A stretch of 64,000 nt of DNA from CAIQPV01 sp963719855 (GTDB taxonomy: Bacteria > Pseudomonadota > Gammaproteobacteria > Burkholderiales > Gallionellaceae), in the NCBI GenBank assembly GCA_963719855.1, contig CAVRDK010000004.1:1426001-1490000 (forward strand). Direction: 5' to 3'. The notes below the pieces were generated by a model. It saw nothing but the letters and a program-made list of their open reading frames with translations. It made no database searches and was not told the DNA's origin. The first letter of the stretch is position 1. Each line of letters begins with the position of its first letter. Of the stretch, positions 9,405 through 17,636 are shown in pieces. A program made the position numbers and the translations under genes.

Positions 9405-9479
9405 TGGTGGGCGGTATTGGTTTCGAACCAACGACCCCTGCCGTGTGAAGGCAGTGCTCTACCGCTGAGCTAACCGCCC
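9405..9479 (-). tRNA. tRNA-Val (CAC)
   Basis: Read on the minus strand, the 75-base sequence starts GGGCGGTTAGCTC and folds into a full cloverleaf with acceptor stem GGGCGGT/ACCGCCC. The anticodon loop TTCACAC gives anticodon CAC. The T arm is GTTGGTTCGAAACCAAT, and the 3' CCA is encoded (9405-9407). It lies between recO and pyrG. Confidence 0.95.
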
Positions 9480-9494
9480 ATTTCAAGGGCGCAA

Positions 9495-9524
9495 ATTAAA
9501 TCATATCGTGTGCTGGCAGGTCAA
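9495..9524 (-). promoter_or_regulatory. Promoter of tRNA-Val
   Basis: On the minus strand TTGACC (9519-9524) and TTTAAT (9495-9500) are separated by 18 bases. The -10 ends 15 bases before the tRNA 5' end, as expected for a short precursor leader. Confidence 0.5.
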
Positions 9525-9566
9525 TTCTTTGCTCAAGCGAGATTCATTTAGCAAGATTCCTTCCTT

Positions 9567-9595
9567 TTGAGGGGAAGGGCGTTTTACGGTATGAT
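9567..9595 (+). promoter_or_regulatory. Candidate pyrG promoter, very close to the start codon
   Basis: TTGAGG (9567-9572) and TATGAT (9590-9595) are 17 bases apart. Transcription would begin at about 9601-9603, almost at the ATG at 9604, and no Shine-Dalgarno site is present, so the message may be essentially leaderless. Confidence 0.45.
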
Positions 9596-9603
9596 TACGT
9601 CCC

Positions 9604-11265
9604 ATGACAAAATATATCTTCATTACCGGTGGTGTGGTGTCCTCGTTGGGCAAGGGGATTGCTGCCGCTTCTCTCGCGGCTATTCTTGAATCGCGCGGCC
9701 TCAAGGTTACGCTGCTCAAGCTTGATCCTTATATCAACGTTGATCCGGGCACCATGAGTCCTTTCCAGCATGGTGAGGTTTTCGTGACCGAAGATGGCGC
9801 GGAAACAGATCTTGATCTTGGGCACTACGAGCGTTTTGTTTCGGCCAAGATGCGCAAGTCCAATAATTTCACCACTGGTCAGATTTACGATAGCGTAATC
9901 CGCAAGGAACGTCGCGGTGAATATCTTGGCAAGACGGTGCAGGTAATTCCGCACATCACTAACGAGATTCAGGCGTTTATCGAGCGCGGCGCGGCGGCTT
10001 CGTATGATGGCAAGGCCGATGTGGCTATCGTCGAAATCGGCGGCACGGTGGGCGACATTGAGTCGCTGCCTTTCCTTGAGGCCGCACGCCAGATGGGCCT
10101 GCGCCGTGGCCGGGGCGATACGGCATATGTTCACTTGACGTTGGTTCCTTACATTGCTAGCGCGGGCGAACTGAAAACCAAACCGACTCAGCATAGTGTG
10201 CAAAAGTTGCGCGAGATCGGTATTTTCCCGACTGCGCTGCTGTGCCGTGCGGATCGTCCGATTCCCGATGATGAGCGCGCCAAGATTTCGTTGTTTTCTA
10301 ACGTGCGCGAAGAAGCGGTGATCTCGATGTGGGATGTGGACAGCATCTACAAGGTTCCTCAGATGTTGAACAAGCAGGGTCTGGATCGGATTATCTGTGA
10401 GGAATTGAGGCTGGATATTCCGCCCGCCGATCTTACGGTCTGGGGCAAGTTGGTGGATGCATTGGAGCATCCGCAGCATGAAGTTACCGTCGGCATGGTC
10501 GGCAAATATGTTGATCTGACCGAATCCTACAAGTCGCTGATCGAGTCCTTGCGTCATGCAGGCATCCATACTTCGACGCGAGTCAAAATCGAATACATAG
10601 ATTCCGAAACAATCGAAAGCGGAGGCGTAAACGACCTGAAACATCTCGACGCGATACTGGTGCCGGGCGGTTTCGGCGTGCGCGGCACCGAGGGCAAGAT
10701 CACGGCGATACGTTATGCACGAGAGAACAAGATACCCTACCTTGGCATCTGTCTCGGCATGCAGTTGGCGGTGATCGAATATGCGCGCGATGTGGCGGGC
10801 ATGACGGATGCGAACAGCACCGAGTTCAATCCGGAAACTGAACATCCGGTCGTGGCGCTGATCACAGAATGGCTGGATCGCGACGGCAAGGTGGAGATGC
10901 GCAGTGCGGACTCCGACCTTGGCGGCACCATGCGTCTAGGTTCGCAACGCTGTCCGATCAAGGCGGGAACGCTGGCATCGCGCATCTACGGTGCGGAAGT
11001 CAACGAGCGCCACCGCCATCGTTATGAGGTCAACAACCATTACGTGCCGACGCTGGAAAAAGCCGGCCTGATAATCGCCGCGCGCACGCCGAGTGAGTCC
11101 TTGCCGGAGATTATGGAATTGCCGCAAACGATGCATCCGTGGTTTGTCGGCGTGCAGTTTCACCCGGAGTTTACTTCCACTCCGCGCGACGGGCATCCGC
11201 TGTTCAAATCTTATGTCGAGGCGGCGGTGCAACATCGGCAGGCTGCACAGAAGGCAGTCGTGTGA
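9604..11265 (+). CDS. pyrG: CTP synthase
   Basis: A 553-residue enzyme making CTP from UTP, ATP and glutamine in the cytoplasm. The synthetase half begins with the canonical TKYIFITGGVVSSLGKG P-loop region. The glutamine amidotransferase half has nucleophile Cys383 in LGICLGMQLA and the His520/Glu522 pair in FHPEFTSTPRDG. The start is fixed by this conserved N terminus. It leads the pyrG-kdsA-eno-ftsB cluster standard in betaproteobacteria. Its final codons are GTG TGA, which overlap a duplicated copy of the kdsA start. Confidence 0.97.
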   Translation: MTKYIFITGGVVSSLGKGIAAASLAAILESRGLKVTLLKLDPYINVDPGTMSPFQHGEVFVTEDGAETDLDLGHYERFVSAKMRKSNNFTTGQIYDSVIRKERRGEYLGKTVQVIPHITNEIQAFIERGAAASYDGKADVAIVEIGGTVGDIESLPFLEAARQMGLRRGRGDTAYVHLTLVPYIASAGELKTKPTQHSVQKLREIGIFPTALLCRADRPIPDDERAKISLFSNVREEAVISMWDVDSIYKVPQMLNKQGLDRIICEELRLDIPPADLTVWGKLVDALEHPQHEVTVGMVGKYVDLTESYKSLIESLRHAGIHTSTRVKIEYIDSETIESGGVNDLKHLDAILVPGGFGVRGTEGKITAIRYARENKIPYLGICLGMQLAVIEYARDVAGMTDANSTEFNPETEHPVVALITEWLDRDGKVEMRSADSDLGGTMRLGSQRCPIKAGTLASRIYGAEVNERHRHRYEVNNHYVPTLEKAGLIIAARTPSESLPEIMELPQTMHPWFVGVQFHPEFTSTPRDGHPLFKSYVEAAVQHRQAAQKAVV

Positions 11266-11414
11266 AGCTGTGCGGATTTGATGTGCAGCCTGGACACGGC
11301 GGCGCGCAGCGCATGGTAACAAAGTCAGGCAATCCACTATGCGATAAATCGCATGTGGAGTTGACACGGCGGGTAAGGCTTGCCCGACATCGTGCGGAAA
11401 ATGGTGGGATATGA
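11262..11414 (+). other. Duplicated kdsA start and a 50-codon open frame
   Basis: Bases 11263-11284 repeat bases 11412-11433 exactly, 149 bases apart, so the first seven codons of kdsA after the start (KLCGFDV) occur twice. The upstream copy opens with GTG overlapping the pyrG stop and stays open for 50 codons, ending in a TGA that overlaps the true kdsA ATG. The rest of the small frame does not resemble KdsA. It may be a scar of a tandem duplication or a translated coupling peptide; the sequence alone does not decide. Confidence 0.5.
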
Positions 11415-12235
11415 AGCTGTGCGGATTTGATGTAGGTCTGAGTCATCCACTGTTTCTGATTGCAGGGCCGTGCGTGATCGAGTCCGAGCAGATGGCGCTG
11501 GACACGGCGGGGCAGTTGAAAGAAATATGCATAGAGTTGGGTATTTCTTTTATTTACAAGTCGTCTTACGATAAGGCCAACCGCAGTTCAGGCAAATCCT
11601 TTCGCGGATTCGGTCTGGATGCGGGCTTGAAAATTCTGGGCGAAGTCAAAAAGCAGATTGGCGTGCCGGTGCTGACCGATGTGCATAGCATTGAGGAGAT
11701 TGCGCCGGTGGCGGCCGTGGTGGACGTGCTGCAAACGCCCGCCTTTCTTTGCCGACAGACAGACTTCATTCATGCGGTAGCCAGTTCCGGTCGTCCGGTT
11801 AACATCAAGAAGGGGCAGTTCCTGTCGCCGTGGGACATGCAGAACGTGGTGGAAAAAGCGCGCGAAGCAAGCGGTGCGGACAACATCATGGTGTGCGAGC
11901 GCGGTGCATCGTTCGGCTATAACAATCTGGTGTCGGATATGCGTTCGCTGGCGGTGATGCGCAACACCGGATGCCCGGTGGTATTCGATGCCACGCACTC
12001 GGTGCAGTTGCCGGGAGGGCAGGGGACTGTGAGCGGCGGACAGCGCGAATTTGTACCGGTACTGGCGCGTGCGGCAGTAGCGGTGGGCATTTCCGGCCTG
12101 TTTATGGAGACACACCCAGAGCCATCCAAGGCATTGTCGGACGGACCGAATGCCTTTCCGTTGGGACATTTGAAGGAGCTGTTGCAGACATTGAAGGTGT
12201 TGGATGCAACGGTGAAACAGCAAGCGCCTGATTGA
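11411..12235 (+). CDS. kdsA: 3-deoxy-8-phosphooctulonate synthase (KDO-8-P synthase)
   Basis: A 274-residue enzyme that condenses phosphoenolpyruvate with arabinose 5-phosphate, the first committed step of Kdo synthesis for lipopolysaccharide. Family segments include IYKSSYDKANRSSGKSFRG, CRQTDFI, KKGQFLSPWD, DATHSVQLPGG and FMETHPEP. The IAGPCVIESE motif carries Cys21 where the E. coli enzyme has Asn, which by family knowledge marks the metal-dependent class. The ATG at 11411 is supported by the conserved N terminus. It is followed by eno and ftsB. Confidence 0.95.
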   Translation: MKLCGFDVGLSHPLFLIAGPCVIESEQMALDTAGQLKEICIELGISFIYKSSYDKANRSSGKSFRGFGLDAGLKILGEVKKQIGVPVLTDVHSIEEIAPVAAVVDVLQTPAFLCRQTDFIHAVASSGRPVNIKKGQFLSPWDMQNVVEKAREASGADNIMVCERGASFGYNNLVSDMRSLAVMRNTGCPVVFDATHSVQLPGGQGTVSGGQREFVPVLARAAVAVGISGLFMETHPEPSKALSDGPNAFPLGHLKELLQTLKVLDATVKQQAPD

Positions 12236-12273
12236 ACAACGCGTGAATTTGCATAGCGTTTGAAAATATGTAG

Positions 12274-12329
12274 GTTGGGTTAGCGGCTTTATGGTTCGGC
12301 AGGCTCACCACAGACGGACGTAACCCAAC
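12274..12329. repeat. Inverted intergenic repeat before eno
   Basis: GTTGGGTTA (12274-12282) pairs with TAACCCAAC (12321-12329) around a 38-base loop. The GTAGGTTGGGTTAGCG wording is a common dispersed repeat of proteobacterial intergenic regions. It lies between kdsA and eno. Confidence 0.5.
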
Positions 12330-12367
12330 AAACACAGCTAGTTTTAAGTGAATTTAAGGAAAATATA

Positions 12368-13651
12368 ATGAGTGCAATCGTTGATGTCATAGCGCGTGAA
12401 ATTCTGGACTCCCGTGGCAACCCCACGGTCGAGGCGGATGTGTTGTTGGAGTCTGGCGTAATGGGACGTGCCGCTGTGCCGTCCGGTGCGTCTACCGGCA
12501 CCAGAGAGGCCGTGGAGTTGCGCGATGATGACAAGCAGCGCTATCTCGGCAAAGGTGTGTTGCGGGCAGTGGAAAATGTGAACACCGAAATCGCCGAAGC
12601 GATCATCGGCCTGGATGCCGCAGAACAGGCCTTTATTGACCAGACCATGATTGATCTGGATGGCACAGAAAATAAAGCCCGCCTCGGCGCGAACGCCATC
12701 TTGGCGGTATCCATCGCAGTCGCCAAGGCCGCTGCGGAAGAAGCTGGCCTGCCGTTGTACCGCTATTTTGGCGGTGCTGCGCGCATGGAAATGCCGGTGC
12801 CGATGATGAATATCATCAACGGCGGGGCGCATGCCACCGGCGGTGCGGACATTCAGGAATTTATGATTATTCCGGTGGGCAGCCAGAATTTCCGCGAGGC
12901 GCTGCGTTGTGGCGCGGAAGTATTCCATAATCTTAAAAAGATACTGCATCATCGCGGCCTTGCCACCACCGTGGGCGACGAAGGCGGTTTTGCGCCAGCA
13001 CTGGGTTCCAACGAAGCCGCATTGAAAGTAATCGTGGAAGCCATTGAAGCAGCCGGTTATGTGCCCGGCAGGGATGTGGCGATAGGCATAGATGCCGCCG
13101 CCTCCGAGTTCTACACGGAAGGCAAATACCACCTGAAAGCGGACGGACTGACTCTCAGTTCCGCGCAGATCATAGACTTGTACGCCACTTGGGTGGACAA
13201 GTACCCCATCATCAGCATTGAGGACGGCATGAGCGAGCACGATTGGGATGGCTGGAAGCTGTTGACTGACCGCCTCGGCAAATCCATTCAAATCGTGGGC
13301 GATGATATCTTCGTGACCAACACGAAAATCCTGCGCGAAGGCATCAAGCGCGGCATCGCCAACTCCATCCTGATCAAAGTTAACCAGATAGGCACCCTCA
13401 CCGAAACTTTCGCGGCGATTGAAATGGCCAAGCGCGCAGGTTATACCGCCGTGATCTCGCATCGTTCCGGCGAAACGGAAGACTCTACCATCGCCGACCT
13501 CGCCGTCGCCACCAACGCCTTGCAAATCAAGACTGGCTCCCTGTCTCGCTCTGATCGCATTGCGAAATATAACCAGTTGCTGCGCATCGAAGAAGACCTC
13601 GGCGACAGCTCGTCTTACCCTGGGCGTGAGGCGTATTACCAATTGGCATAG
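12368..13651 (+). CDS. eno: Enolase
   Basis: A 427-residue glycolytic enzyme converting 2-phosphoglycerate to phosphoenolpyruvate, and in bacteria also an RNA-degradosome component. The N terminus IVDVIAREILDSRGNPTVEA, the GDEGGFAP loop, the metal ligands in SIEDGMSEHDW and VGDDIFVTN, the lysine in ILIKVNQIGTLTET and the C-terminal SHRSGETEDSTIADLAV signature are all intact. The order pyrG-kdsA-eno-ftsB is conserved in the class. Confidence 0.97.
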   Translation: MSAIVDVIAREILDSRGNPTVEADVLLESGVMGRAAVPSGASTGTREAVELRDDDKQRYLGKGVLRAVENVNTEIAEAIIGLDAAEQAFIDQTMIDLDGTENKARLGANAILAVSIAVAKAAAEEAGLPLYRYFGGAARMEMPVPMMNIINGGAHATGGADIQEFMIIPVGSQNFREALRCGAEVFHNLKKILHHRGLATTVGDEGGFAPALGSNEAALKVIVEAIEAAGYVPGRDVAIGIDAAASEFYTEGKYHLKADGLTLSSAQIIDLYATWVDKYPIISIEDGMSEHDWDGWKLLTDRLGKSIQIVGDDIFVTNTKILREGIKRGIANSILIKVNQIGTLTETFAAIEMAKRAGYTAVISHRSGETEDSTIADLAVATNALQIKTGSLSRSDRIAKYNQLLRIEEDLGDSSSYPGREAYYQLA

Positions 13652-13689
13652 ATATGTGCCGCTAAGGGCACCTCTAAAATTTAGAATAG

Positions 13690-14013
13690 ATGCGCTGGAT
13701 ATCGCTGACACTCGTTGCCCTGATCCTGCTGTTGCAGTACCCCCTGTGGCTGGGCAAGGGCGGCTGGCTGAAGGTATGGGATCTCGGCCGACAGGTCGAG
13801 GCGCAAAAGCAAATCAACCAGCAGACACAAACGCGCAATGCCATACTGGATGCCGAAGTTCGTGATCTCAAGCAAGGCACCGAAGCCATTGAGGAACGCG
13901 CACGCAGCGAACTCGGCATGGTCAAGCGCGACGAAGTGTTCTTCCAAATAATCGGCAACCATCCGACGGTGGCAGTATCGGCGGTGTCTCCAGTCAGTCC
14001 GAAAAATAATTAA
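13690..14013 (+). CDS. ftsB: Cell division protein FtsB
   Basis: A 107-residue bitopic protein that joins FtsQ and FtsL in the divisome. One N-terminal membrane helix (about residues 4-20) is followed by a periplasmic coiled coil (about 30-75, with NAILDAEVRDLKQGTEAIEE) and the conserved ERARSELGMVKRDEVFFQI segment. Length, topology and its place after eno agree. The C-terminal 17 residues are low complexity (Val/Ser/Pro). Confidence 0.92.
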   Translation: MRWISLTLVALILLLQYPLWLGKGGWLKVWDLGRQVEAQKQINQQTQTRNAILDAEVRDLKQGTEAIEERARSELGMVKRDEVFFQIIGNHPTVAVSAVSPVSPKNN

Positions 14014-14057
14014 CGGGCAATTTTTACGGTAGCGGGGTGATTGCCATGCAAGAAAAT

Positions 14058-14085
14058 TTGACAATTTCCCCAATGTGCTTAAAAT
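14058..14085 (+). promoter_or_regulatory. Promoter of tRNA-Lys
   Basis: TTGACA (14058-14063) and TAAAAT (14080-14085) are 16 bases apart, followed by a GC-rich GCGCCCC discriminator typical of stable-RNA promoters. The tRNA begins 24 bases after the -10. Confidence 0.7.
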
Positions 14086-14108
14086 GCGCCCCTCAGTTTT
14101 ATCACATT

Positions 14109-14184
14109 GGGTTGTTAGCTCAGCTGGTAGAGCAGCGGACTCTTAATCCGTTGGTCGTGTGTTCGAATCACACACAGCCCACCA
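14109..14184 (+). tRNA. tRNA-Lys (CTT)
   Basis: A 76-base cloverleaf starting GGGTTGTTAGCTCAGC with acceptor stem GGGTTGT/ACAGCCC. The anticodon loop CTCTTAA gives anticodon CTT, the T arm contains GTGTTCGAATCACAC, and CCA is encoded at 14182-14184. Accessory genes begin directly downstream, so its 3' end may be an integration site, but no second copy of the 3' end was found by eye. Confidence 0.95.
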
Positions 14185-14191
14185 ATAAATC

Positions 14192-14222
14192 AAAGGCTTG
14201 CAGTGATGCAGGCCTTTTGTTT
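14192..14222 (+). terminator. Intrinsic terminator after tRNA-Lys
   Basis: An 11-bp stem (AAAGGCTTGCA with TGCAGGCCTTT, one G-U pair) with a GTGA loop is followed by a T-rich tail. Confidence 0.75.
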
Positions 14223-14252
14223 CAGTCCGCAATTCCGGTTTCAGTCCGCAAT
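14220..14252. repeat. Short direct repeat downstream of tRNA-Lys
   Basis: TTTCAGTCCGCAAT occurs at 14220-14233 and again at 14239-14252 with a 19-base period. It lies at the junction between the tRNA gene and the accessory region. Confidence 0.5.
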
Positions 14253-14346
14253 CCAGTCGTTGCACGAGCAAATCTTAAGCTGATTTTACGGTGTGCGCTG
14301 CATGCAATACACTTGAGCACAAACAAAAATCAAAGGGGCTTGCAAG

Positions 14347-17300
14347 GTGGCTGATAACGCGATTTTCAAAGACTATCTGGCGCTGATAGAGCAAGCCTAC
14401 AAAGCGGGCAACGCCACCGAGCATACTCACCGCCCCGCGCTGAAAGACCTGCTCGAAGCTTTTCAATCCGGCGTCACAGCCACCAACGAACCCAAGCGCA
14501 TCAAATGCGGCGCACCGGATTACATCATCACCCGCAAAGATATTCCGCTTGGCTTTGTCGAAGCCAAGGATATCGGCATATCGCTCGACGACACCGAGAA
14601 CAGCGAACAACTCAAACGCTACCGCGACAGCCTCGCTAATCTTATCCTTACCGACTATCTGGAATTCCGCTGGTATGTCAGTGGCGAGTTGCGCCTGACC
14701 GCGCGCCTTGCAAAACCTCAAGCCAATGGCCGATTGCGTATGGAAACGGAGGGGGCGCAAAAGCTTGCCGAACTGTTGCAGGCATTCTTCGCCGAGAACA
14801 CCCCCGTCATCTCCAGCCCCAAGGAACTCGCCGTGCGCATGGCGGCGCTGGCAAAGTTGATCCGTTCCATCATCAGCAAGACCTTTGCGGAAGAAGGCGA
14901 ACAAGGCGCACTGCATGAACAGATGGAAGGCTTCCGCAAAGTGTTGTTGCATGACCTCACGGCGGAGCAGTTCGGCGACATGTATGCGCAGACCATTTGC
15001 TACGGCCTATTTGCCGCCCGTTGCAACAGCATAGGCGCACATTTCACCCGCACCCACGCCGCCTATGATCTGCCCAAGACCAACCCGTTCCTGCGCAAAC
15101 TCTTCACCCACATTGCGGGGCCGGAATTGGATGAGCGCATCGTGTGGGCGGTGGATAACCTTGCCGAATTATTGGCGCGCGCCGACATCGCCGCCATCCT
15201 GCAAGACTTCGGGCGCTCAACAAGGCAAGAAGACCCGGTAGTACATTTTTACGAAACTTTCCTCGGTGCCTACGACCAGAAAATGCGCGAGGCTAGAGGA
15301 GTGTACTACACGCCGGAGCCGGTAGTGTCCTACATCGTGCGCAGCGTGGATGCCATCCTGAAAAAAGATTTCAAGTTGAGCGCTGGGTTGGCCGATGCCA
15401 GCAAAATAAAACTCACCCGACCGAAGAAAGTCGGCAAGGGAACGGAAACCATCGAAACCCACAAGGTGCAAATCCTTGATCCCGCCACCGGAACCGGCAC
15501 TTTTCTGTATAGCGTAATTGGGCAAATCTACCAGACCTTTGCAGGAAACAAGGGAATGTGGCCGGGCTATGTGCAGGAAAATCTGCTCCCTCGCTTGTAT
15601 GGTTTCGAGTTGCTGATGGCTCCCTATGCCGTGGCGCACATGAAGCTTGGTTTGCTGCTGCGCGAAACCGGCTACGATTTCAGCAGCGATGAACGCCTGC
15701 GCGTATTCCTCACCAACACGCTAGAAGAAGCGCACGAACTCACCGGCTTGCCGTTGTTCACCCAATGGCTGGCGGAAGAAGCCAACAGCGCCAATCAGGT
15801 GAAGAAGGAATCGCCGGTGATGGTCGTGCTGGGAAATCCGCCATACTCTTACGAGTCGGAGAATAACGGCGAGTGGATTGCCGGGCTACTACGCGGCAGC
15901 GACAGCGCAACCGGGCAGAAGACCGGCAACTATTTTGAGATGGATGGTGCACCGCTGGGCGAACGCAATCCGAAAGGGTTGAACGATGATTACGTCAAAT
16001 TCATCCGTTTTGCACAATGGCGCATTGAGCAAACTGGCTACGGGGTGCTGGCCTTCGTCACCAACCACGGCTACTTGGACAATTCGACCTTTCGCGGAAT
16101 GCGCCAGAGCTTGATGCAGAGCTTCGACGACATCTACCTGCTCGACCTGCACGGCAACAGCAAGAAAAAAGAAAAATCGCCGGACGGCAGCAAGGATGAA
16201 AACGTATTCGATATCCAGCAGGGTGTCGCTATTGGGTTATTCGTAAAACACAAAGCTGTCGTCATTCCCGCGAAGGCGGGAATCCAGTCTTTAATAAAAC
16301 CACTGGACTCCCGCCTGCGCGGGAGTGACGAAAAGGGTTTGAGTGCCAAGGTTTATCACGCCGACCTCTATGGCACGCGCGAAGGTAAATACGCTGTGCT
16401 GGCAGAATACGAAGTATCCACTACCCACTGGCAAACACTCAAACCGCAGGAGCCGTTTTATCTGTTTGTTCCGCAAAATATCGAGTTGTTGCCGGAATAT
16501 GAACTGGGTTGTAAGGTAACGGAAATTTTTCCTGTCAATTCCGTTGGTATTGTCACCTCGCGTGACCACCTGTTGATTCATTTCTCCAAAATGGAAGCAG
16601 AAGAAACTCTTGCCGAGTTTTCCCGCTTGCCCGCCGAGGAAGCTCGGCAGCACTTCGACCTTGGGAATGATTCGAGAGACTGGCAGGTGTTGTTGGCTCA
16701 GGCCGATCTTCGGCGTACAGGAGTCCTTAACGGCAAACCTGCTACCATTTCCTACCGCCCATTCGACAACCGTTTTACCTACTATACCGGGCATTCACGC
16801 GGCATTCACAGTATGCCTAGACCTGCCGTTATGCGGCACATGGTGGGCAACAGTCTGGCGCTGCTCACCAGCCGGATGACCAAGGGCGAGGCATTCGCCC
16901 ATACTTTTGTCACTCGCAGCATTTCAGAAAAAATATACTTGTCGCCGAAGACTTCGAACAACAGCTTTCACTTTCCTCTTTACCTTGTCGAAAGCGATTT
17001 GCTGGCCGAAGGTCGCCGCCCCAATCTCGCGCCTGAATTCATCGTCGATTTTTCTGCACGGCTACAACTGGATTTCGTGCTGGATGGTTGCGGTGACCTG
17101 CGCAAGACCTTCGGGCCGGAGGATGTATTTCACTATGCCTACGCGGTGTTTCATTCGCCGACCTATCGCAGCCGCTATGCCGAATTCCTGAAAATAGATT
17201 TCCCGCGCCTGCCATTGACGCGCGATGTGGCGCTGTTCCGCAGTCTGTGTGCCTTGGGCAAGGAACTGGTGGCGCTGCACTTGATGGAGCAGCTTCCCAA

Positions 17301-17610
17301 ACTGGAAACACGCTACCCAGAGGCTGGGGATAACACGGTGGATGCGGTGCGTTATTCCGAACCGGCAAACGGCGCACCGGGGCGCGTGTGGATCAACCAG
17401 AAGCAATACTTCGATAACGTGCCGCCGGAAGTGTGGGGCTACCATATCGGCGGCTATCAGGTTTGCCAGAAGTGGCTGAAAGACCGCAAGGGGCGGCAGC
17501 TTTCCTACGATGACCTGACCCACTACTGGGGCATCGTCGCGGCACTGGCGCGCACCATCGAGCTACAGGCCGCGATTGATGAGACGATAGGCGAATGGCC
17601 GTTGCAGTAA
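14347..17610 (+). CDS. Single-chain restriction-modification enzyme (type IIG / ISP-like N6-adenine methylase)
   Basis: A 1087-residue protein that looks like a combined nuclease and adenine methyltransferase. The N-terminal domain has a PD-(D/E)xK pattern: Pro57-Asp58 followed by Glu72-Ala-Lys74 (FVEAKD). A helical linker leads to the methylase, with motif I DPATGTGTFLYS (Asp378) and motif IV NPPY (497-500). The C-terminal 400 residues resemble the target-recognition part of LlaBIII-type (type ISP) enzymes, but the helicase domain of true type ISP enzymes is absent. Residues about 638-664 are encoded by a palindromic repeat inserted in frame. It follows tRNA-Lys and precedes rhuM, an accessory setting. 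Both catalytic motifs are intact, so activity is plausible; its target is unknown. Confidence 0.85.
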   Translation: MADNAIFKDYLALIEQAYKAGNATEHTHRPALKDLLEAFQSGVTATNEPKRIKCGAPDYIITRKDIPLGFVEAKDIGISLDDTENSEQLKRYRDSLANLILTDYLEFRWYVSGELRLTARLAKPQANGRLRMETEGAQKLAELLQAFFAENTPVISSPKELAVRMAALAKLIRSIISKTFAEEGEQGALHEQMEGFRKVLLHDLTAEQFGDMYAQTICYGLFAARCNSIGAHFTRTHAAYDLPKTNPFLRKLFTHIAGPELDERIVWAVDNLAELLARADIAAILQDFGRSTRQEDPVVHFYETFLGAYDQKMREARGVYYTPEPVVSYIVRSVDAILKKDFKLSAGLADASKIKLTRPKKVGKGTETIETHKVQILDPATGTGTFLYSVIGQIYQTFAGNKGMWPGYVQENLLPRLYGFELLMAPYAVAHMKLGLLLRETGYDFSSDERLRVFLTNTLEEAHELTGLPLFTQWLAEEANSANQVKKESPVMVVLGNPPYSYESENNGEWIAGLLRGSDSATGQKTGNYFEMDGAPLGERNPKGLNDDYVKFIRFAQWRIEQTGYGVLAFVTNHGYLDNSTFRGMRQSLMQSFDDIYLLDLHGNSKKKEKSPDGSKDENVFDIQQGVAIGLFVKHKAVVIPAKAGIQSLIKPLDSRLRGSDEKGLSAKVYHADLYGTREGKYAVLAEYEVSTTHWQTLKPQEPFYLFVPQNIELLPEYELGCKVTEIFPVNSVGIVTSRDHLLIHFSKMEAEETLAEFSRLPAEEARQHFDLGNDSRDWQVLLAQADLRRTGVLNGKPATISYRPFDNRFTYYTGHSRGIHSMPRPAVMRHMVGNSLALLTSRMTKGEAFAHTFVTRSISEKIYLSPKTSNNSFHFPLYLVESDLLAEGRRPNLAPEFIVDFSARLQLDFVLDGCGDLRKTFGPEDVFHYAYAVFHSPTYRSRYAEFLKIDFPRLPLTRDVALFRSLCALGKELVALHLMEQLPKLETRYPEAGDNTVDAVRYSEPANGAPGRVWINQKQYFDNVPPEVWGYHIGGYQVCQKWLKDRKGRQLSYDDLTHYWGIVAALARTIELQAAIDETIGEWPLQ
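16259..16335. repeat. Palindromic repeat inserted in the restriction-modification gene
   Basis: GTCATTCCCGCGAAGGCGGG near 16261 pairs with the CCCGCCTGCGCGGGAGTGAC arm ending at 16329. This is a widespread intergenic repeat of beta- and gammaproteobacteria. Here it is translated in frame as part of the methylase protein (VVIPAKAGIQS...LDSRLRGSD). Confidence 0.85.
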
Positions 17611-17636
17611 TACTCATTCTGGGCGAGGCGTAGAAC

